NCBI GenBank assembly: GCA_003250175.1
Contig: QKHD01000249.1
Span: forward strand, 1 to 6,578
Source: Helicobacteraceae bacterium
Lineage (GTDB): Bacteria; Campylobacterota; Campylobacteria; Campylobacterales; SZUA-545
Reading direction: 5' to 3'
Length of the DNA stretch: 6,578 bases
Part shown: in pieces, positions 1-6,241 of the stretch
Numbering within the stretch: the first letter of the stretch is position 1
Layout of the letters: each line of letters opens with the position of its first letter
Made by a program: the position numbers and the translations under genes
Notes under the pieces: model-generated
Databases searched by the model: none
What the model was told of the DNA's origin: nothing
What the model saw: only the letters and a program-made list of their open reading frames with translations

Positions 1-624
1 TACCAGATCAGCATGTTGGCATCGTTGTCGTTGGTGCTGATCTTTTTAGCGAACGCGTGGGCAAGAAGATAGTACCCCCAGTCATTCAGACCCAGCACCT
101 GGCGGTAGCGCTGCAAGGCATCGAGAGAGGTCTTTCCGGATTGCGCTTCAAGATGCTGCAGGGCGGCCGTGATGCTCTCTTTACCCGGTTTCCCCAGGCT
201 CACGCCAAAGCCCTGTACATAGGGCACGCTGACCTTGGTGCCGTAAAAATCAAAATCGGCGTGGGGTCCGGAGGGAACGGGCGCCGGTTTGGGCGTCGGC
301 GGCAGCGGTGCGGGCAGAACCACCTTGGGTGGGGTCACTTTTGGGTGGGGTCACTTTTGGGGTGACCACGGCAGGCGGTGGTGTGGGCTTGGCAACCGGC
401 GGCTTGGTGACCTTGGGCTCTTCATAGGGCTCCAGCCCCTGAAAAACCTGAAACTCCTCCCACTGCTTTTTTACAAAGGCTTCGAAGGCACTCTGTTCCG
501 CCTGGGCGTAGGCGTTAAACTCGCCCTGCATCTCCTGCATATAGCGACGCATTTCATCGCTTTGGGGTTGGGCCGCCAAGAGTGGCAGGCCTACTGCCAT
601 GAGCGCCAAAGTCGTCCGTTTCAT
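1..624 (-). pseudogene. Secreted Pro-rich protein, frameshifted by a 16-bp tandem duplication; runs off left edge
   Basis: Of two adjacent ATGs (627 and 624) I chose 624, because the Shine-Dalgarno AAAGGAG ends 5 nt before it and only 2 nt before 627. The product opens with a signal peptide (MKRTTLALMAVGLPLLAAQ, cleavage probably near residue 18). Next come a charged helical stretch rich in Glu/Phe (about 23-62) and a Pro/Lys/Val-rich linker (about 69-116). The frame then breaks: as sequenced it reads out of frame and stops at 250. Removing one copy of the 16-bp repeat at 327-358 restores a frame that stays open to base 1, adding a globular part with FDFYGTKVSVPYVQGF and LNDWGYYLLAHAF. From memory this layout, with the NDW-YYLL and ANMLIW motifs, resembles exported Campylobacterota/Bacteroidota proteins with a transglutaminase-like C-terminus; the function is unknown. 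It starts 10 nt after the stop of the large multidomain gene, so the two are probably cotranscribed. It could also be an intact gene with an assembly error. Confidence 0.75.
325..361. repeat. 16-bp direct tandem repeat, 2.3 copies
   Basis: Two perfect copies of GGGTGGGGTCACTTTT lie head to tail at 327-342 and 343-358; the period-16 match extends from 325 to 361. The unit falls in the Pro-rich linker codons of the leftward gene. Because 16 is not a multiple of 3, the second copy shifts the frame. One copy (or four) would keep the gene open. Confidence 0.93.
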
Positions 625-634
625 CATTGCTCCT

Positions 635-3247
635 TTAGTGGGTCAATCCGTGGTTGAGGCGTTCCGTTTCGCCAAGAATGTGTCCGATAATACCGTGTTC
701 AAGAAACTCCGAGAGCGCCAGACGAACACTCTTTTGTGCCGCCACGTCAAAAAGACCGCGCAGGGTTCCGACACGCTCTAAAAAGTCCGCGTGCAGTTTT
801 TTATGGCTTTCGTATTCGTGGGGAGCGATCTCTTTAAGCATCCACTCCTCTTCGTTAAAGTGGTGGGCCGTGTAGTTGACCAAAAAGCAGAGCGTATCTT
901 CGATCATCTCCATATCCGCCGACGCATCGTCCAGCGAGGACTGAATGATGTTGGCCATATCGAAGAGCTTTTGGTGGTGGTTGTCGATCTTGTTGTTTTT
1001 AATCCCGTACTCGTCGTTCCAGACAAATTTCGCCGACATAGCCGCCTTGGTGCTCAGCAGCGTGCTCTTGCGGTTCTCATAGGTCTCGAAGAGTTTCCAG
1101 TGGACGACGGGAATGTCATGCAGCAGCTCACCGGGAATCATGCAGACTTCGCTCTTTTCCAGGCTCTTGACCCGCAACAGCGACGGCATGGCAAACAGGG
1201 CGCTCTCCTCGCCGAAAAAGTCCCCTTTTACAAAGGTTTCCGTATGCTCCGGACCCAGATGGCGGCTGAGACTTCCGCTAAAGACCAGGCAGAGGTCGCG
1301 ATTTTGCTCTTTGAGCAGCACCTCGCCCTCCTCCAGGGTAATGCGCTTCATCTTCTGGGCTATGCGGTTGAGCACCACCGTGGAGACGGAGTCGCCAAAG
1401 AGGCTGGTTTGCTGTAAAAACTCCCGACGCCCTTGAAGTTGACGGATCACGCTGTAGAGATCGTTTTCTTTGATAAAGGGCATGTAAAGGCTGACAGGAA
1501 TGCGCAGCAGCTGCACAAAGGTCGCAGCACGGAAAGTGTGCTCCGATGCCACCCCCTGGATTCCGGACATCTCACCGATAAACGAACCGGCGGAGAGGAC
1601 GTTGTAGGTGCTCTCTTTGGTGTTAATCATCTCAATATTTCCGGTGAGCAGCAGGTAGACGTTGGCATTGGTCTCCCCCTCTTTGAGAAGATTCGTGCCG
1701 GCATTGTAGCTCTCGAGGGAGTTGTTGATCAGGGTGCGAAGCTTGTAGTGCGGCAGGGTGTCGAAATAGCTTTTGAGGTAGTAGTAGGCATTACGGCGCG
1801 CATAATCCTGATAATCGGGAATCATCACATCCACCACCCCGAAGGTTGCTCCGGAGCCGATCTCTTTTTCCCGGTGGGTCAGCTCTCTGGAAATGTGGGA
1901 AAGGATCAGTTTATCCGAAGGGTCATGATCAAAATCGATGGCCGAGCCGTGGATCATGCCACCGCCGATATCAATTTTTTTCACATTGGCGGCAATGGAG
2001 AAGTTGGCCTTGAGCTTGTCGCAAAATGCCTGTGAAATCCCGTCCGGACGTTCCTTGGTGGCAACCATCCCTTCCAGGGTTTCCAGGGAGCAGATATCCG
2101 CCATGTGGGCGTAGGTTTTATAACCGTCTTCCCAGAGAGTCCGGAAAATAAAAGTGTTGGTCTCCACGGGGTGCGGGGAGAGCATCGGTTTGACCTCCAG
2201 GCCGCCGATATCGTTCCAGTGGTCAAACTCCAGATCGCAGATGTCAAAGTAGTTGCCGATGTTGTCTTCATCAAAAGAGAGCAGCGCCGAGAGCTTTTTG
2301 GTAACCGACGCCCGCACCAGCGGTGTGGCGTAGTATTTCACCTTGTGATCGGCCTGCATCAGTGTGGTCAGCCCCGCAAAGTGGTCGTCGTGGGCGTGGG
2401 TGTGGAAGATACCCTCGATCTCGTTGACCCCGATTCCCAGGGCGTTGAGCGATGCAATGAGGTTGGGGCCGGCATCGATGAGAAAGATTTTGCCCTGAAA
2501 CATCAGAACACTGGACATACAGGGGCGGTTGATATCCCAGCCATCCCCCTCTCCGGAGTGGATCACCCCAAAGTACTCCCGTTTAATATCGTAAAATCCT
2601 AACGGGTAGGGGGTTTCGTAGTTTTCATCCGGATCGAGATTGAGGTCGATATCGACATAATCATCCAGGTACTCCACGCGGTAGCGGTTGAGCCCCAGGC
2701 GCTGGATGTAGACGCCGTTTTTGATTTCAATGGCATTGCCGCGCACCTCTTTGGTCTCGATCAGCTCATGGCTCTCCCGGATCGCCCCGAAGGCAAAGCG
2801 GTTTTTCATGGCCATCATCTCATCGGCCAGCTCTTCGGAAGTGCCCGTGGCCATGATCTCCTCTTTGGAAACCAGGCCGTAGTTGCCGCGGTAGATGTAG
2901 CGCAATTGGGCGCTAAGCTGTTCCTTGATGCCGATCATGATCGGTTTTTCACCCGTGTTGCGTACATGGCCCGGGATCAGCATACCCTGACGGTAGAGCA
3001 TCTGCAAGATCGGGAACTCCGCCAGGTTGGCGAATTCGCCGTTTTGAAGCATTTTATCGGAGAGCAGCAGCGCATTGGGGCCGGTCTCGAACCGCACGCC
3101 CCGCTCTTCCACGGGGACAATAAGCCCCCGTTTCATGAGGTGTTTAACACTGTCCGCCGGGCATCCGCACTGCAAATAGACCCCCGCCTCCGGAACCTCC
3201 ACCCAACTGATTCCCTTGGCAACACTGATTTTCCGGATTCCTGGCAT
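635..3247 (-). CDS. Multidomain protein: unassigned N-terminus, MBL-fold hydrolase, two cNMP-binding domains, bacteriohemerythrin
   Basis: This is an intact 870-residue cytoplasmic protein with no signal peptide or membrane segment. Start: ATG at 3247 has GGGG 5 nt upstream; the in-frame GTG at 3253 overlaps that site, so ATG is preferred and numbering follows it. Residues 1-200 match no family I can name; they include a CGC motif at 27-29. Residues 220-460 are a metallo-beta-lactamase fold. HxHxDH gives H284, H286, D288 and H289, with H359 after SP, D383 in HMADIC and H451 in LSHIS, so a complete two-metal site is expected. Residues 493-590 and 616-712 are two cyclic-nucleotide-binding-type domains, with phosphate-cassette-like GSFIGEMSG (E559, R573) and GDFFGEESALF (E680, R692). 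Residues 740-870 are a bacteriohemerythrin: W743, H758, H796, E800, H815, H819 and H856 fit the di-iron ligands. The expected Asp five residues after H856 is Thr861. Inferred role: an O2- or redox-sensing, nucleotide-regulated hydrolase; substrate and ligand are unknown. Confidence 0.93.
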   Translation of the reverse strand: MPGIRKISVAKGISWVEVPEAGVYLQCGCPADSVKHLMKRGLIVPVEERGVRFETGPNALLLSDKMLQNGEFANLAEFPILQMLYRQGMLIPGHVRNTGEKPIMIGIKEQLSAQLRYIYRGNYGLVSKEEIMATGTSEELADEMMAMKNRFAFGAIRESHELIETKEVRGNAIEIKNGVYIQRLGLNRYRVEYLDDYVDIDLNLDPDENYETPYPLGFYDIKREYFGVIHSGEGDGWDINRPCMSSVLMFQGKIFLIDAGPNLIASLNALGIGVNEIEGIFHTHAHDDHFAGLTTLMQADHKVKYYATPLVRASVTKKLSALLSFDEDNIGNYFDICDLEFDHWNDIGGLEVKPMLSPHPVETNTFIFRTLWEDGYKTYAHMADICSLETLEGMVATKERPDGISQAFCDKLKANFSIAANVKKIDIGGGMIHGSAIDFDHDPSDKLILSHISRELTHREKEIGSGATFGVVDVMIPDYQDYARRNAYYYLKSYFDTLPHYKLRTLINNSLESYNAGTNLLKEGETNANVYLLLTGNIEMINTKESTYNVLSAGSFIGEMSGIQGVASEHTFRAATFVQLLRIPVSLYMPFIKENDLYSVIRQLQGRREFLQQTSLFGDSVSTVVLNRIAQKMKRITLEEGEVLLKEQNRDLCLVFSGSLSRHLGPEHTETFVKGDFFGEESALFAMPSLLRVKSLEKSEVCMIPGELLHDIPVVHWKLFETYENRKSTLLSTKAAMSAKFVWNDEYGIKNNKIDNHHQKLFDMANIIQSSLDDASADMEMIEDTLCFLVNYTAHHFNEEEWMLKEIAPHEYESHKKLHADFLERVGTLRGLFDVAAQKSVRLALSEFLEHGIIGHILGETERLNHGLTH

Positions 3248-3325
3248 CTGCACCCCGTTTCTTGCAATTCAATCGTTAGGTAAAGGGTAACATTTTTTTT
3301 TAAAAATATCCCCCCGGTACCACGC
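3248..3325 (-). promoter_or_regulatory. AT-rich gap upstream of the multidomain gene; possible promoter region
   Basis: This 78-bp gap separates the nuclease stop from the start of the multidomain gene, whereas neighbouring leftward genes overlap or nearly touch. It holds a run of nine T (3293-3301, A9 on the coding strand) running into AAAAA, which may act as an upstream or curved element. Close to the gene the coding strand carries GGGG (3256-3253), the likely ribosome-binding site. I see no convincing -35/-10 pair and no GC hairpin followed by T's. A separate promoter here is therefore only a suggestion from spacing and composition. Confidence 0.3.
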
Positions 3326-4165
3326 CTACCAGAGGCTTTTGGCCAGGAATTGTTCCAATTGCGCTTCCTCGCTATCCTCCAATTCGGATAGAAAATCGAG
3401 TCCGGTAATGATCTCCACATCGTCAATGCTCACCAGATAGGCCGCCAGCTCCTGCCCGGGATAGACATCCTGGGGGATCACGAAAGCGATCGTTTTGGGT
3501 CGTTCACCGGGGTTAAGCCCGACGTAGATTTTGTAAAAGGCATCGGGGATTTCCACCCGAAAATCGCTGCGCAGCCGCTCTTTGTCTTTATCAAAAACCG
3601 GCCCCGTATAGACCCAGAGCGTTTTAAATTTCTTCGTAAAGCGGTCCGCTTCCAGCTCTTCGAGCTGACGCCAGGTCTCTTGGTTGAGCTTGGGTTTTTG
3701 GGGCGTGATGTTGGTCATTTTAAAGGTGTCTAGCTGTGCCTCTTTGCCGTGAAGTCGGCTGATGGCATAGTTGGGTGCCATATGGCCGCGGTCAAACCCG
3801 CTGCCCGTGTAGCTGGCATGATCCACAAAATTCAGCGCCCGCCAATCCTGGCTGAAACGCTCCGGACGTTTATAGCGCGGGCTTTTTGCCGGGATTTTTT
3901 CCAACCGGTAACAGACCCAGAGCGGATTACCCCGCAGGTCGGAATAGCCCAGAATAAACCCTTCATTTCGGAGCGTTCGCGTCCAGTGCATCGGGTTCCA
4001 GTCCACCGCTTTGGGTTCGCCCATATAAAGCATAGATGGGCGGGCCATGGTGACTTCGTAGGCGTACCAGCCGCCCCACACGCCCAAAACCGCCAAAAGC
4101 AGTTTGGGGTGGCGCCATACCAAAGCGATCAGCGTAACAAGAGCGCGATTATTCCGGCGTGCCAT
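3326..4165 (-). CDS. Membrane-anchored DNA/RNA non-specific endonuclease (NUC1/EndoG type, beta-beta-alpha-Me fold)
   Basis: This 279-residue protein belongs to the Serratia nuclease/NucA/EndoG superfamily. Active-site motif DRGHMAP lies at 125-131, with H128 as the general base. The Mg-site block TNITPQKPKLNQETW follows: N161 aligns with Serratia Asn119, W165 is the conserved Trp and E169 aligns with Glu127. The N-terminus (MARRNNR, then a mostly hydrophobic stretch at about 8-36 interrupted by WRHP) looks like an uncleaved signal anchor, so the catalytic domain probably faces the periplasm. The family cleaves DNA and RNA without sequence preference. The ATG overlaps the purN stop as TAATG, with AGGGGGC just upstream, so translation is probably coupled to purN. 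The acidic tail (about 258-272) is not part of the core motif. Likely jobs are nutrient nucleic-acid degradation or destruction of incoming DNA; the sequence does not decide between them. Catalytic assignment is firm; topology is inferred. Confidence 0.93.
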   Translation of the reverse strand: MARRNNRALVTLIALVWRHPKLLLAVLGVWGGWYAYEVTMARPSMLYMGEPKAVDWNPMHWTRTLRNEGFILGYSDLRGNPLWVCYRLEKIPAKSPRYKRPERFSQDWRALNFVDHASYTGSGFDRGHMAPNYAISRLHGKEAQLDTFKMTNITPQKPKLNQETWRQLEELEADRFTKKFKTLWVYTGPVFDKDKERLRSDFRVEIPDAFYKIYVGLNPGERPKTIAFVIPQDVYPGQELAAYLVSIDDVEIITGLDFLSELEDSEEAQLEQFLAKSLW

Positions 4166-4737
4166 TACTGCCCCCTGCTCTGTTGTTTAAAGAAATCGAC
4201 CACTGCTTTTTGCTCCAAAAGTTTGACCCGTTTTTCCAGGCTTTCGGGGGTCTCGTGGGCGTCCAGCGTCAGGGTGAGCTGCATGATAATTTCCCCACTG
4301 TCATACTCTTCGTTGACATAGTGCAGGCTCATGCCGCTGCGTCTCTCCCCTGCAGCAATAACCGCATTGTGCACATGGATACCATACATCCCCTGCTGAC
4401 CGAATTTGGGAAGCAGCGAGGGGTGGGTGTTGACCATGCGATCCGCATAGGCCTTGATCGTCTCCGGAGCAATCTTTTTCATGTATCCGGAGAGGAGCAC
4501 CCAGTCGCATCGGTGGCGTTTGAGGGTGGCGAGAATCTCCGCGTCGGGGTCGTCAAAACGGGCGGCGTTGATGAGGGCGGCGGGTATCCCCAGCTCCTGA
4601 GCGGCGGCCAGTACGGGAGCGTTGGTATTGTTGGAGATCACCACGCCGATCGTTGCATCGACCGTCCCGTCGGCACAGGCCCTGGCCAGGGCGTGAAAGC
4701 TGTTGCCGTTTCCGGAGGCGAGAACACCGATAATCAT
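4165..4737 (-). CDS. purN: Phosphoribosylglycinamide formyltransferase (GAR transformylase)
   Basis: PurN transfers a formyl group from 10-formyltetrahydrofolate to GAR, the third step of de novo purine synthesis, in the cytoplasm. From the chosen start the protein is 190 residues, normal for the family. It opens with MIIGVLASGNGNSF, the phosphate-binding loop equivalent to the usual ISGNGSN, and has the catalytic triad N103 and H105 (in NTHPSLLPKF) and D146 (in NEEYDSGEI), matching E. coli Asn106, His108 and Asp144. The frame extends upstream to 4794, but ATG 4737 gives the family-typical N-terminus and has GGAG 9 nt before it; the extra 19 codons would cover the probable promoter. The gene is divergent from ald, and its stop overlaps the nuclease start by one base, so the two probably share a transcript. 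No other purine gene is in view. Confidence 0.95.
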   Translation of the reverse strand: MIIGVLASGNGNSFHALARACADGTVDATIGVVISNNTNAPVLAAAQELGIPAALINAARFDDPDAEILATLKRHRCDWVLLSGYMKKIAPETIKAYADRMVNTHPSLLPKFGQQGMYGIHVHNAVIAAGERRSGMSLHYVNEEYDSGEIIMQLTLTLDAHETPESLEKRVKLLEQKAVVDFFKQQSRGQ

Positions 4738-4763
4738 ACTAAAAGACTCCGTTTTTTCCTCAA

Positions 4764-4769
4764 ATTGTA
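4764..4769 (-). promoter_or_regulatory. Probable extended -10 box for purN and downstream leftward genes
   Basis: On the minus strand TGG directly precedes TACAAT, an extended -10 arrangement differing from TATAAT at one base. It lies 26 bp upstream of the chosen purN ATG and the GGAG ribosome-binding site. An A-rich stretch (AAAAAAAGAGATTTT) sits upstream, but no clear -35 is visible. The call rests on the match and its position. Confidence 0.5.
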
Positions 4770-4802
4770 CCAAAATCTCTTTTTTTGGCTCCACGCTTGG
4801 GC

Positions 4803-4808
4803 TATAAT
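4803..4808 (+). promoter_or_regulatory. Probable -10 box of the ald promoter
   Basis: A perfect TATAAT lies 46 bp before the ald ATG. The upstream T-run (4781-4786) would give a 16-bp spacer but is only a weak -35; such T-rich upstream DNA is common in Campylobacterota sigma-70 promoters. The box is about 34 bp from the opposite-facing purN -10, so the two promoters are back to back in one short region. Confidence 0.6.
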
Positions 4809-4843
4809 GAAGTTCAAGCGCTACGAAACACTATGTTAACCAC

Positions 4844-4848
4844 AAGGA
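4844..4848 (+). promoter_or_regulatory. Ribosome-binding site of ald
   Basis: AAGGA is followed by a 6-nt spacer and the ATG at 4855. This fixes the ald start, and the resulting N-terminus (MIIGTPKEIKTEESRVGLTP) is the family-typical one. Confidence 0.75.
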
Positions 4849-4854
4849 TTCCCC

Positions 4855-5953
4855 ATGATAATCGGCACCCCCAAAGAGATCAAAACCGAAGAGAGCCGCG
4901 TCGGCCTCACCCCCAGCGGCGTACGTTACCTGAAGGCCAAGGGCCACCGTATCCTCATTCAGCAATCCGCCGGAGTCGGCAGCGGGTTTAGCGATGACGA
5001 CTACCTGAATGCCGGAGCCGAAATCGTTCCGGACGCCGCGGCACTCTACGCCCAGTCCGAGCTGATCGTGAAGGTCAAGGAGCCGCTGGAGGCGGAATAC
5101 GCTCTTTTAAAGCCCAGCCATACGCTCTTTACCTACCTTCACCTTGCCGCCAACGAAACCCTCACCAAAACCCTGCTGGACAAGGGCCTAACCGCCTTTG
5201 CCTACGAATCAGTGGAAAAAGAGGGCCGTCTGCCATTGCTCGAACCCATGAGCGAAATTGCCGGGCGCATCGCCGCCCTGGCGGGGGCCAACCTGCTCTC
5301 CCACGCGGTGGGAGGCTCCGGCGTGCTCATCTCCGGAGTGACCGGCGTGGCTCCGGCCAACGTGGTCGTCATCGGTGCGGGCAATGTCGGGATGAATGCC
5401 GCCAAAATCGCCTCCGGAATGGGGGCGCAGGTGACCCTGCTGGACCTAGACAGCCACCGCCTCGCCCACGCTGAAGAGGTGCTGGAGCGCAACGTCACCA
5501 CCCGCTACTCCACTCCGGAGAACCTTACCGCCCTGCTCCCCACGGCCGATCTGGTGATCGGTGCCGTATTGCTCAAAGACGCGCGAACGCCCCGGGTTAT
5601 TACGGAAGCGATGATTAAAAGCATGCCTGAGGGCAGCGTCTTCGTGGATGTCTCCATCGACCAGGGGGGCTGCTCCGAAACCTCCCGGCCCACGACCCAC
5701 AAAGAACCGACCTATGTGCTCCACGGCGTGACCCACTACTGCGTGGCCAATATGCCCGGTGCCTTCGCCCGCACCGCAACCCTGGCCGCTGACGGCCAAC
5801 ACCCTGCCCTACGTCGCCCTGTTGGCGGACAAGGGCAAGGCCGTGATCCAGAGCAACGAACCCCTCAAAAAGGCGCTCAACCTCTCCGGAGGCGCGCTGC
5901 ATAACGAAGCGATCGGCCAGACCTTTGGCCTAAAATGCACGCCCCTTAGCTGA
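4855..5953 (+). pseudogene. ald: Alanine dehydrogenase, frameshifted near the 3' end
   Basis: The enzyme interconverts L-alanine and pyruvate plus ammonium using NAD(H). The N-terminal AlaDH/PNT domain (about 4-136) has R15, K75 and H96, the pyruvate/catalytic positions of characterised enzymes. The Rossmann domain follows with GVAPANVVVIGAGNVG (GAGNVG at 174-179) and D269 in VDVSIDQGG. After NMPGAFARTATLA the original frame leaves the family pattern and runs to 5904 as a basic, unrelated tail. The correct ending, TANTLPYVALLADKG through IGQTFGLKCTPLS, lies one base on and stops at 5953. Dropping the G at 5788 gives TLALTANTLPY and a 365-residue protein, close to the usual ~370. Everything upstream of the break looks functional, so this is a recent mutation or a sequencing error. 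The gene has its own promoter, diverges from purN, and ends overlapping the convergent small gene by 8 bp. Confidence 0.9.
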
Positions 5954-6227
5954 TCAGCTTTAACAGCTCCGCTTTGGCCGGGCTGGTCGAAAAGGGGGAA
6001 GCCCCCAGTTCGGCCTTGATCCGGGCCAGTTTTTCGTGGATGGAGAGGATTTTATCCGCCTGATCAAAGAGACTTTTCCACTTGGTATGCAGCCGGAAGG
6101 TTCCGGACTCCTCCCGTTCGATCATGTCTGTTTCCAACAAAAGCCGGAAGGCCTCTTTTTGGTGGGGGTCGTCAAAGTCGATACGCAAAATCCGCTGGTT
6201 GCCAAGCAACAGCCCCAGCCACTCCAT
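5946..6227 (-). CDS. Small hypothetical protein, translationally coupled to crcB
   Basis: This is a 93-residue soluble protein from ATG 6227. Two earlier in-frame starts exist (GTG 6245 and ATG 6242), but AGGAG at 6238-6234 lies 6 nt before ATG 6227, which favours that one. The sequence starts MEWLGLLLGNQRILRIDFDD and has no signal peptide or clear membrane segment. A middle section (EAFRLLLETDMIEREESGTF) reads like the helix-turn-strand of a small winged-helix-like fold, and the C-terminal half is helical and rich in Lys and Glu. I recognise no family and assign no function. It lies directly downstream of the fluoride-channel gene, with its ribosome-binding site only a few bases from the channel's stop codon, so the two are very likely cotranscribed. 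Its stop overlaps the 3' end of ald. Confidence 0.75.
   Translation of the reverse strand: MEWLGLLLGNQRILRIDFDDPHQKEAFRLLLETDMIEREESGTFRLHTKWKSLFDQADKILSIHEKLARIKAELGASPFSTSPAKAELLKLIS
5948..5959. repeat. Perfect 12-bp palindrome across the convergent gene ends
   Basis: AGCTGATCAGCT spans the ald stop (TGA at 5951-5953) and the last codons of the opposing small gene. With no loop and no T-tract on either strand it is a poor intrinsic terminator. It could be a chance palindrome, a small binding site or a weak bidirectional hairpin. Confidence 0.5.
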
Positions 6228-6241
6228 GATTTGCTCCTGCA

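Noticed and set aside
349..367. GGTCAC-N7-GTGACC inverted repeat
   Set aside because: It lies inside the Pro-rich coding region next to the tandem repeat and is explained by the VTP-type codons; no evidence for a binding site.
1433..3283. Long open frames on the + strand (1433-2035, 2105-2602, 2768-3283) opposite the multidomain gene
   Set aside because: They are antisense to a gene with unmistakable domains, show no recognisable protein motifs and reflect GC-rich codon bias on the other strand.
3293..3321. Intrinsic terminator after the nuclease gene
   Set aside because: On the coding strand only a GGTACC hexamer and a G-run precede the T's; no real stem with loop can be drawn.
5780..5800. 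Programmed ribosomal frameshift in ald
   Set aside because: No slippery heptamer, stop-codon context or evident stimulatory hairpin is present, and the family is not known for recoding.
5202..5902. Several minus-strand open frames opposite ald
   Set aside because: Their translations are low-complexity Arg/Gly/Ser-rich shadows; ald on the + strand explains the sequence.
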